In this document: positions 18,663-25,932 of the stretch, in pieces | Numbering within the stretch: position 1 is the stretch's first letter | Layout of the letters: the number at the start of each line of letters is the position of its first letter | Source of the DNA: JAWSVE01 sp033852115 | GTDB lineage: Bacteria; Pseudomonadota; Gammaproteobacteria; Pseudomonadales; Cellvibrionaceae | Length of the DNA stretch: 64,000 nt | Assembly: GCA_033852115.1 (NCBI GenBank) | Contig: JAWSVE010000009.1 | Location: 1 to 64,000, forward strand | Direction: 5' to 3' | Notes under the pieces: model-generated | Seen by the model: the letters and a program-made list of their open reading frames with translations, nothing else | Told to the model about the DNA's origin: nothing | Database searches by the model: none | Translations under genes and position numbers: made by a program

Positions 18663-19091
18663 CTAAGGTCTCTCTTTTTATGTTTATGCTGCCTGTGCGA
18701 ACCGCACGGCAAGTAAGATGGCGACTGCAAACTTCTAGCCAAATCACTAGGCCGATACTGACCTTGGGTGACATTTGAGTCGCTACGTGTCGGCGGCTAT
18801 TGATTCGATGCTCGCCAGTCAATCGGGGTGCCGTATGATATAGCAGTTGGCTAATGCGAATCCACCCTAACATAAACACGATTAATCAATGTTATTGATA
18901 CAAAACAACCAAGATTATTAATAGGGACTATTGAGTCAATTTGTGATACAGGTGTTCCACGATGCGGAATTGTGGCATACTACTCCGCACTTTTCAGTGC
19001 GAGCATTGAGGCGTAATCCGCGTTAAAATGCTGCGCCCTAAAATATGACGGATTTACTGTCATTTCACATCACCTAAATTGAGGTTCGGTT
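18663..19091. promoter_or_regulatory. divergent promoter region of beta-oxidation genes
   Basis: A 429-base gene-free stretch between the synthetase (minus) and the acyl-CoA dehydrogenase trio (plus). It holds the inverted repeat at 18955-18969, followed by CATACT at 18976-18981, a possible -10 element. GAGG stands before the ATG at 19092. Confidence 0.5.
18955..18969. promoter_or_regulatory. candidate IclR-type operator
   Basis: TTCCACGATGCGGAA is a 15-base imperfect inverted repeat (TTCC-x-C ... G-x-GGAA) of a form common among IclR-family sites. It overlaps where the -35 of the CATACT promoter would lie, suggesting repression. The IclR gene at 22724 is the natural candidate regulator. This is inference from position and symmetry only. 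Confidence 0.4.
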
Positions 19092-20243
19092 ATGATCCGT
19101 GACCAGGAGTTTCTCAACCAAATCCTGGATACTGTGTCTCGCTTCGTTCGCGACCGGTTAATCCCCCTAGAAGCCCAAGTGGCTGAAGAATATAAAATTC
19201 CCGATGATGTCGTTCAGGAAATGAAAGACCTAGGCTTTTTTGGTCTAACTATTCCTGAAGAATACGGCGGCATGGGTTTGACCATGGAAGAAGAAGTGCT
19301 GGTAGCCTTCGAACTTGGTAAGACATCTCCCGCTTTCCGCTCTCTTATCGGTACCAACAATGGCATTGGTTCCGCAGCAATCGTGTTTGACGGCACCGAA
19401 GAGCAAAAACAGAAATACCTTCCTTTATATGCCTCTGGCGAAACAATTGGCTCATTTTGCTTAACTGAGCCAGATGTAGGTTCAGACTCTGCGGCAGTAA
19501 AAACAACCGCGGTACGTGATGGTGACCACTATATCCTGAACGGCACCAAGCGCTATATTACCAATGCCTCCCGCGCTGGAACTTTCACTGTTATGGCGCG
19601 CACAAACCCAGAGATCAAAGGCGCTCGCGGCGTATCAGCCTTTTTGGTAGATTCAACTCTACCAGGCATTACTCTCGGCCCAATTGACAAGAAAATGGGC
19701 CAAGCGGGCTCGACCACCTCTGACGTCATCTTCGAAGATTGCCGCGTACCAGCCGACGCTTTGATTGGCGGTAAAGAAGGCGAAGGCTTCATTACCGCAA
19801 TGAAAGTACTCGATCGCGGTCGCTTACACATCTCCGGTGTAGCAACCGGCGCAGCAGAACGATTAATTGACGATGCTCTACAATTTGCTATCGAAAGAAA
19901 GCAATTCGGCAAACCGATTGCCGAACACCAACTCATTCAAGCCATGCTTGCAGACTCCAAAGCCGAAGCCTATGCGGCCCGAGCGATGGTGCTGGAAGCC
20001 GCTCGGAAACGTGATGAAGGCCACCAAATTAGTACCGAAGCATCTTGCTGCAAGCTGTTCGCTACTGAAATGGTGGGCCGAGTAGCTGACCGCGCCGTAC
20101 AAATCCACGGTGGCGCAGGCTATATGGCTGAATATGCGGTTGAGCGCTTTTACCGAGATGTGCGCCTATTCCGCTTGTACGAAGGTACTACCCAGATCCA
20201 ACAAATCGTTATTGCCCGCAACATGATTCGTGATGCGAGTTAA
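19092..20243 (+). CDS. acyl-CoA dehydrogenase
   Basis: A 383-residue FAD-dependent acyl-CoA dehydrogenase of normal length. The motifs FCLTEPDVGSDSA and RLYEGTTQIQQIVIARNMI are clear; the Glu in YEGTTQ is the expected catalytic base in the short-chain type. The GAGG ribosome binding site supports the ATG. It is the first of three adjacent acyl-CoA dehydrogenase genes on the plus strand with gaps of 28 and 51 bases, so they form an operon whose promoter is shared with or divergent from the synthetase. Confidence 0.95.
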   Translation: MIRDQEFLNQILDTVSRFVRDRLIPLEAQVAEEYKIPDDVVQEMKDLGFFGLTIPEEYGGMGLTMEEEVLVAFELGKTSPAFRSLIGTNNGIGSAAIVFDGTEEQKQKYLPLYASGETIGSFCLTEPDVGSDSAAVKTTAVRDGDHYILNGTKRYITNASRAGTFTVMARTNPEIKGARGVSAFLVDSTLPGITLGPIDKKMGQAGSTTSDVIFEDCRVPADALIGGKEGEGFITAMKVLDRGRLHISGVATGAAERLIDDALQFAIERKQFGKPIAEHQLIQAMLADSKAEAYAARAMVLEAARKRDEGHQISTEASCCKLFATEMVGRVADRAVQIHGGAGYMAEYAVERFYRDVRLFRLYEGTTQIQQIVIARNMIRDAS

Positions 20244-20271
20244 TTGAATTTAAAACACTGGAGTAATCATT

Positions 20272-21471
20272 ATGAACGTTGATTTTTCACCAGAAGAGTT
20301 GGCATTCCAAGAAGAAGCTCGCCAATTTCTTGAAGAAAAATACCCCAAGCGTATTCAAAACAAAGTGCGCAATGGCATCCACCTAGAAAAAGAAGACTGG
20401 GTTGAGTGGCAAAAAATCTTAGCCGAAAAAGGCTGGGCAGCGGTTAACTGGCCAGTAGAGTACGGCGGTACTGGTTGGACCCCTACTCAAAAATACATTT
20501 GGGCCAACGAATGTGCGAAAGCAAGCGCTCTCGAAGTCATGGCGTTTGGTATCAAAATGGTTGCTCCTGTTATTTACAGCTTCGGTAACGAAGAGCAAAA
20601 GCAGCGCTTCCTTCCAGACATCCTTAACTCAAACGTTTGGTGGTGTCAGGGTTACTCAGAGCCAAACGCTGGTTCTGATTTGGCTTCTCTAAAAACTACT
20701 GCTGTACGCGATGGTGATGATTACATCCTCAACGGTACTAAAACCTGGACAACTCTGGGTCACTTCGCTGATTGGATTTTCTGTTTGGTTCGTACCGGTG
20801 CACCTGGTGAGAAGAACCAAACCTCGATTAGCTTCATTCTATGTGACATGAAGACCCCTGGTATCACTGTATCTCCAATTATTACGCTCGACGGTCACCG
20901 TGAAGTTAACGAAGTTCACTTCGACAACGTTCGCGTACCAGCAGAAAACTTGATCGGTGAAGAAGGTAAAGGCTGGACTTACGCGAAAGTCTTGTTGACT
21001 CATGAGCGTACTGGTATTGCCCGCGTTGCTAACTCTAAAGTACGTTTAGAAGGCCTGAAGAAGAAAGCGGCAGAAACTAGCAACGGCGGCCCATCTTTGA
21101 TGGAAGATTCCTCGTTCAAACAAAAAGTGGCTCAATTAGAGATCGATCTTCTTGCACTTGAGTACACCGAGCTCCGCACTCTGTCTGCTGTTTCAACGGG
21201 TAAAGCACCTGGACCTGAATCTTCAATTCTGAAAATTAAAGGCTCTGAAATCGCGCAACGCATTGATGAACTCAACGTTGAAGTAGCTGGTTACTACTGC
21301 GTTCCATTCGTGAAAGAGCAATTTATGGAAGGCTTCGACGGCGAACCTGTCGGCCCTGGTACCGCAGCCAACTCAGGCCCTGTTTACTTCAATAACCGTA
21401 AAGCATCTATCTACGGCGGCAGTAACGAAGTACAGCGCAACATTATTGCTAAAGCGGTGTTGGGCCTTTAA
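20272..21471 (+). CDS. acyl-CoA dehydrogenase (possible partner subunit)
   Basis: A 399-residue acyl-CoA dehydrogenase. GYSEPNAGSDLASLKT marks the FAD/substrate site. The C-terminal motif reads IYGGSNEVQRNIIAKAVLGL, so a Gly replaces the Glu of the YEGT form; a Glu in LLTHERTGIARV may be the base instead. The organisation, a 399-aa protein followed by a divergent 375-aa one, is like the paired FadE subunits that build heterotetramers in steroid side-chain degradation of actinobacteria. GGAG precedes the ATG. Substrate class is open. Confidence 0.93.
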   Translation: MNVDFSPEELAFQEEARQFLEEKYPKRIQNKVRNGIHLEKEDWVEWQKILAEKGWAAVNWPVEYGGTGWTPTQKYIWANECAKASALEVMAFGIKMVAPVIYSFGNEEQKQRFLPDILNSNVWWCQGYSEPNAGSDLASLKTTAVRDGDDYILNGTKTWTTLGHFADWIFCLVRTGAPGEKNQTSISFILCDMKTPGITVSPIITLDGHREVNEVHFDNVRVPAENLIGEEGKGWTYAKVLLTHERTGIARVANSKVRLEGLKKKAAETSNGGPSLMEDSSFKQKVAQLEIDLLALEYTELRTLSAVSTGKAPGPESSILKIKGSEIAQRIDELNVEVAGYYCVPFVKEQFMEGFDGEPVGPGTAANSGPVYFNNRKASIYGGSNEVQRNIIAKAVLGL

Positions 21472-21522
21472 GCCCCCACTTTCATTCAACGCTTTTAATT
21501 AAAGAATTCTGGAGAAACGACA

Positions 21523-22650
21523 ATGGATTTTTCCTATAGCGAAGAACAACAAATGCTACGCGATAGCGTTGCTAAATTTGTCAACAATGATTACGACTGG
21601 GACACTCGTGTTGCCATCGTTGCAAGTGACGAAGGTTACAGCAAAGACAACTGGAAACTATTCGCCGAGCTAGGTTGGTTGATGGTTCCTTTTACAGAAG
21701 AAGACGGCGGTCTTGGCGGCACTGCAGTTGATATCGTTGGCCTAATGGAAGAATTAGGTAAAGGTATCGTAGTTGAGCCAATCGTTCCGACTGTTATCTT
21801 AGGTGGCGGCTTGATCGCTGAAGCTGGCAGCGCAGAGCAAAAAGAAGAGTTACTTGCTCAATTGATGGGTGGCGAATTGCAATTAGCGTTCGCATACAAC
21901 GAACCACAAGCACGTTACAACCTTGCTGACATTACTACTAAAGCTGAAAAGTCTGGTGACAACTACGTCATCAACGGCGCAAAAGCAGCAGTTTTGAATG
22001 CGCCAAACGCTGACAAAATCATTGTTGCTGTTCGCACCTCTGGCGACCAACGCGACCAAGATGGCATCAGCTTGTTGTTGGTTGATAAAGATACTGCAGG
22101 CCTAAGCATCAACGGTTACGCGACACAAGACGGTGCGCGTGGTGGTGAAGTTAAGTTTGACAACGTAACGGTTCCTGCGGCAAATCTTCTCGGCGAAGAA
22201 GGTAAAGCGCTTCCTGTTGTTGAGAAAATCATCGAGCGTGCGACTTTGGCTGTGTGTGCTGAAGCCATGGGTGCGATGGAAATGTCTTACAAGAAAACCG
22301 TTGAGTACACTAAAACGCGTAAGCAATTTGGCGTAACTATTTCAGTTTTCCAGGCGCTACAACATCGCATGGCTGAAATGTTCATCGAACATGAGCAAGC
22401 TAAGTCAGTTGTTTTAATGGCAGCAATGAAGTCTGATCTTGCTGGCGGCGTTGATAAGAAAGCAATCTCTGCTGCAAAAAGCCGTGTAGGTGCAGCTGCA
22501 CGTTTGGTTGGCCAAGAGTCAATTCAAATCCACGGTGGTATCGGTGTGACTGAAGAACTAGATGTAGGTCACTACTTCAAGCGTTTGACGACTATTCAGT
22601 TCACTTACGGTAGCACTGACTGGCACACTCAACGTTTCGCTGAGCTATAA
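21523..22650 (+). CDS. acyl-CoA dehydrogenase, divergent (possible partner subunit)
   Basis: A 375-residue acyl-CoA dehydrogenase family protein. The usual SEP-x-AGSD motif is degraded to YNEPQARYNLADI, and the C-terminus ends FTYGSTDWHTQRFAEL rather than YEGT or YGGS-xEVQ, so several catalytic-site features are altered. Such proteins often act only as part of a heteromeric enzyme. It directly follows a more canonical paralogue and precedes a strong terminator. GGAG is the ribosome binding site. The heteromer idea is inference. Confidence 0.92.
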   Translation: MDFSYSEEQQMLRDSVAKFVNNDYDWDTRVAIVASDEGYSKDNWKLFAELGWLMVPFTEEDGGLGGTAVDIVGLMEELGKGIVVEPIVPTVILGGGLIAEAGSAEQKEELLAQLMGGELQLAFAYNEPQARYNLADITTKAEKSGDNYVINGAKAAVLNAPNADKIIVAVRTSGDQRDQDGISLLLVDKDTAGLSINGYATQDGARGGEVKFDNVTVPAANLLGEEGKALPVVEKIIERATLAVCAEAMGAMEMSYKKTVEYTKTRKQFGVTISVFQALQHRMAEMFIEHEQAKSVVLMAAMKSDLAGGVDKKAISAAKSRVGAAARLVGQESIQIHGGIGVTEELDVGHYFKRLTTIQFTYGSTDWHTQRFAEL

Positions 22651-22676
22651 GCTGCTAAACGCAAGTGTAGTAATAA

Positions 22677-22703
22677 AAAACGGAGCCAATTGGCTCCGTT
22701 TTT
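22677..22703. terminator. bidirectional terminator, acyl-CoA dehydrogenases / IclR
   Basis: AAAACGGAGCC and GGCTCCGTTTT surround AATT, forming a perfect palindrome with A- and T-runs, between the convergent acyl-CoA dehydrogenase and IclR genes. Confidence 0.92.
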
Positions 22704-22723
22704 TATTTATAACATTTAAATAA

Positions 22724-23539
22724 TTAGTAACGAATTATCGTCGCCTCTATATTCCTCACCATATTCTTTAACTGTGGAGCCACTTCTGTCTTCAAATAAT
22801 CCACCGACAAGCGATATTTAGGACCGCCACAGTTCAATGTATAGATGTGGCCTTCCCCTAATACCAGCGGCACAGAAATACCATTCACATCCTTATCCCA
22901 GTCACCGAATGATGTGCAGTACCCTTTTTCCCGGTAGGATTTAACGGCTTCTTCGACGCCTTCATTCACAGCTGGCCAATCATCACCCACTTTTTTACTG
23001 ATGTAGTGAATGAAATACGCTCTCTCATCATCGGGCAGTGCCGCCAAATAGGCTCGCCCGATGGAACTAGTTGCCATCGATAAACGATCACCCACTTCTT
23101 GGCGAAACGTTTTCACCTTGGTGGGCGCGCAATATTCAATATACAGCATATCTAAGCGATCGCGGCAGGCCAAGCCAACGGCAGTGCCCGTATTCTCTGC
23201 GAGCTCCTGCATCAACGGCTTCGCCACTTGGCGAATAGCCAGATTTGAAACGTATGCATAGCCAAGCGCCAACACACCACTACCTAGCTGATACTTTTCG
23301 AGTCGCTCTGAATAGGTTAGGTAACCCAATTTAGTCAGTGTATAGGTAAAACGGGACACACTAGACTTTGGTAAACCAGTCCTCTGGGCTATTTCTTGAT
23401 TCCCTAAAAATCCATCGCCGGGTTGAAAAGCTCTCAACACGTCCAAGCCCCGCGCGAGAGCTTCAATAAATTTTCGGTCAGTCTGTTCGCCTTTTTCTCT
23501 CGGCAAACCAAACGGAATCGGTGTATTTGGATCAGGCAT
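22724..23539 (-). CDS. IclR family transcriptional regulator
   Basis: A 271-residue IclR-type regulator resembling the PcaR/PobR subgroup. The N-terminal winged helix (GNQEIAQRTGLPKSSVSRFTYTL, about residues 46-70) is followed by an effector domain with GRAYLAALPDDERAYFI and a C-terminal ligand pocket with SVPL and NCGGP segments. GAGAG precedes the ATG. It converges on the acyl-CoA dehydrogenase operon. It is the best candidate for regulating that operon through the inverted repeat at 18955. The effector is unknown; aromatic or acyl-CoA related ligands are usual in the family. Confidence 0.9.
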   Translation of the reverse strand: MPDPNTPIPFGLPREKGEQTDRKFIEALARGLDVLRAFQPGDGFLGNQEIAQRTGLPKSSVSRFTYTLTKLGYLTYSERLEKYQLGSGVLALGYAYVSNLAIRQVAKPLMQELAENTGTAVGLACRDRLDMLYIEYCAPTKVKTFRQEVGDRLSMATSSIGRAYLAALPDDERAYFIHYISKKVGDDWPAVNEGVEEAVKSYREKGYCTSFGDWDKDVNGISVPLVLGEGHIYTLNCGGPKYRLSVDYLKTEVAPQLKNMVRNIEATIIRY

Positions 23540-23614
23540 ATTAGCTCTCGAACTTAAACGAGCAGAAAATAGTAAAAGACCGTCAGTTTACCAAACAATC
23601 AAAGATACAAAAAA

Positions 23615-24949
23615 CTAATACTGTAGCGATGACGGAACCTCAGAACTCTCCCACAAAGAATCTGAATCGAGGAGCTCAGAACGCAACACGGACGAGCTAA
23701 AATTAGAACGGTCCATGCCTCGAACCTCGATGAGCACCTCTAGCGAAGCACTCGCTGCTTGACCACCTATCCGCTTTTTAAGCTTCTCAGAAAATGAGTC
23801 GCTCATGATGATATCCGCAGCTTCGGTTAACCCTGCATCCCTTAGACCGCTCACGCTATAAAGAGATACATCAGAACCAAGCGCGATACGCGAAATCAAT
23901 CCATAATCCACAAACGCTCGATTCTTTGCAGGTAAGCCCGCGTCACTTACGTAGGACTCACCGCTGTTTTTTTCCAGCAACTCATCATAGTTTTCACCAA
24001 TGGTAAAGTGCGACGCAGCAAACACAAAGGACCGTAACTTCGCCAGGCCACTGACATAGCCAATATAAATAATATTATTTTCGCGAATATCCGCTACTGA
24101 AAGTGTCGACATCATTTTCATGTGGACTGGGCGTCCCAAGGAATGGAGCTGAGGCAGTATTGAATTAAGGGCTAGCGCTCCGCCCTCCGGTACATAAGTA
24201 AGATCAAGATCGTAATAGCGGCCAGATAACTCCGGAGCAGCGATAAGCTTAACCTCTAAATCATTGGCTGAATTGACATCAAACTCGCGTACCATTCGAG
24301 AAATATTTCCCGCCCGATCCAATTCCCCAAAAATATAGTAGTCGCCCAATACAAGTAAAATCGGAGCATTGCTATCGATAAGGGGCTGCCAAAAAATACT
24401 CTCTCGCATGCTGCCTGTATAAGGGAGTGCGTCGCGCTCAATTTTTTCAAAAAACAGATAGCTAATATTCACGCCCAATAAAATCACGATGCAGAGCAGA
24501 AGGGGAATGAGTAATTTCGAGTGTCTACGCGGAGGAGAATCTCCGGCAGAAAGACTCAATGGCTTACTATAGGGCGTTGCAACAAGTTGATACTGACCTT
24601 TTGGCAGCTTAATAACATAGCCATCATACTGGTCATATTTTTCAAAATAATTGTCGATTTTTTTTCGTAATTGATGGATATAAACGCGAACAGACGAATC
24701 TTTTGCGACGTCAAAGTCTGTTGACTTATGAAGAACCTCAATAGCTAGTTCGATTTCCTTCGGAATGTGGCCTCTGCACGCACTATCAACAAAATACTGA
24801 AGTAGCTCAACATAAACTTTAGACCTGCCCAACACCCCACTATCAATCACCGCTTGCAACCACAGTCTGACCTGCGATTCAGACAGCGCTAAATTTAGCG
24901 GGGCGCCCGAGCTTTCATCTTTCGACGAGGTTTTTTTGTGATCGCGCAT
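23615..24949 (-). CDS. membrane-anchored winged-helix transcriptional regulator (CadC-like layout)
   Basis: A 444-residue protein with an N-terminal OmpR/PhoB-type DNA-binding domain (about residues 21-126, with SSVRVYIHQLRKKID as the recognition helix region and GYVIKLPKGQYQL as the wing), one transmembrane helix at about 146-167 and a C-terminal periplasmic domain of roughly 275 residues that I do not recognise. The layout is that of CadC/ToxR one-component regulators which sense a periplasmic signal and bind DNA from the membrane. It precedes a small gene and the TonB-dependent receptor on the same strand, which makes the receptor a plausible target. No clear ribosome binding site was seen before the ATG. 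Confidence 0.82.
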   Translation of the reverse strand: MRDHKKTSSKDESSGAPLNLALSESQVRLWLQAVIDSGVLGRSKVYVELLQYFVDSACRGHIPKEIELAIEVLHKSTDFDVAKDSSVRVYIHQLRKKIDNYFEKYDQYDGYVIKLPKGQYQLVATPYSKPLSLSAGDSPPRRHSKLLIPLLLCIVILLGVNISYLFFEKIERDALPYTGSMRESIFWQPLIDSNAPILLVLGDYYIFGELDRAGNISRMVREFDVNSANDLEVKLIAAPELSGRYYDLDLTYVPEGGALALNSILPQLHSLGRPVHMKMMSTLSVADIRENNIIYIGYVSGLAKLRSFVFAASHFTIGENYDELLEKNSGESYVSDAGLPAKNRAFVDYGLISRIALGSDVSLYSVSGLRDAGLTEAADIIMSDSFSEKLKKRIGGQAASASLEVLIEVRGMDRSNFSSSVLRSELLDSDSLWESSEVPSSLQY

Positions 24950-25119
24950 AGGAAATCAACAGACCCTATCGAACGATGGGCCACAAATTATTTTCAGGCA
25001 ATGATACCTATTCCCATGCAATAGATACAGATATAACACCGCTATGGCGAAACACAACACGTGCTTTACCACTACGAACTAAAGGGGTACTTTGGGTAAC
25101 GGTGGTAGGCGCCTCTTTA

Positions 25120-25473
25120 CTAGCCGGCGACCACCCTGCCTCTGTATATTTTTCGCTTGCGCTCCATAACGGCAGTCGAATCCCCGGTACTGGCTTCCCT
25201 CTCCTTATGCTGCACATTACCTCGATAAATATGCACCGATAGTTTGGAGTGAGTCGCAGGTGGAGAATCCAATGCGTCTAGCCAAGCTGGGCCAGCTTGT
25301 TCGCATAGTGCTCGAATCAGCGTTTTGAGAATCGTATCACGGGAGTCGCGATAGGCTTCGATTAGCTCAGGGATAAGCTCTGGATTTGCTAACTTAACCG
25401 CTGGCTTCAGGTCTGATGGAACCCGTTTACGAATTTCATAAACCAGCTCAATCATTGGTTTAGTAAATTGCAT
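25120..25473 (-). CDS. hypothetical protein, small
   Basis: I do not recognise this protein. The open frame runs up to 25545, but the ATG at 25473 (MQFTKPMIELVY) is preferred because the sequence after it looks protein-like: a helical, charged N-terminal half (LVYEIRKRVPSDLKPAVKL) followed by a basic tail. The preferred product is 117 residues, without a signal peptide or membrane segment. A GAGAG lies about 12 bases upstream of that ATG. It sits between the membrane-anchored regulator and the possible gene remnant at 25553. Reality of the gene is moderately supported. Confidence 0.5.
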   Translation of the reverse strand: MQFTKPMIELVYEIRKRVPSDLKPAVKLANPELIPELIEAYRDSRDTILKTLIRALCEQAGPAWLDALDSPPATHSKLSVHIYRGNVQHKEREASTGDSTAVMERKRKIYRGRVVAG

Positions 25474-25552
25474 AGGACATTTGCTCTCTAATGGTTTTGT
25501 TTTGTAATAATAATTTTCGTAATAAGCCAAGGGGCCATTATGCAAGTATTAA

Positions 25553-25726
25553 ACCACAGGTTTCCGAGAGCATATTGATCAAATTGGTGACAATAAAGGC
25601 GATCTTTTCGTGATTCTGATAGAGAATGCCTCATGCCAGTACAGCCATACGCTTAGGCATGGTGCAGACGAACACTATTAGGGCATTACTGGCGCAGAAT
25701 TTTACTTTTACGACTATGATAATTAG
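25553..25726 (+). pseudogene. possible degraded coding remnant
   Basis: One plus-strand frame reads as plausible protein (GDNKGDLFVILIENAS, then a TAG at 25679-25681, then GITGAEFYFYDYDN before a second TAG). There is no start codon with a ribosome binding site. The pattern suggests the tail of a lost gene interrupted by one nonsense codon, but a chance open frame is not excluded, and I do not recognise the family. Confidence 0.25.
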
Positions 25727-25740
25727 CGACACTAGAAAAC

Positions 25741-25764
25741 AAAAAAAGCGGCTTTAAAGCCGCT
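25741..25764 (-). terminator. intrinsic terminator after TonB-dependent receptor
   Basis: AGCGGCTTTAAAGCCGCT is a perfect palindrome followed on the minus strand by seven Ts. It is about 170 bases beyond the receptor stop. An additional stem AGAACTA/TAGTTCT with loop CTCC lies between at about 25803-25820. Confidence 0.8.
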
Positions 25765-25932
25765 AAACGAGTAGATCTAAGTGAAACGCAATCCAAAACG
25801 CTGAGAACTACTCCTAGTTCTACAACTAAGCCAGGGGAAGCTTCAGAATCATTACACCAACTGCAAACCTACACGATAAAAATTTAAATGAAACACACGG
25901 GGAAGGCACTTTACGCGCCCTCCCTCGATTCA

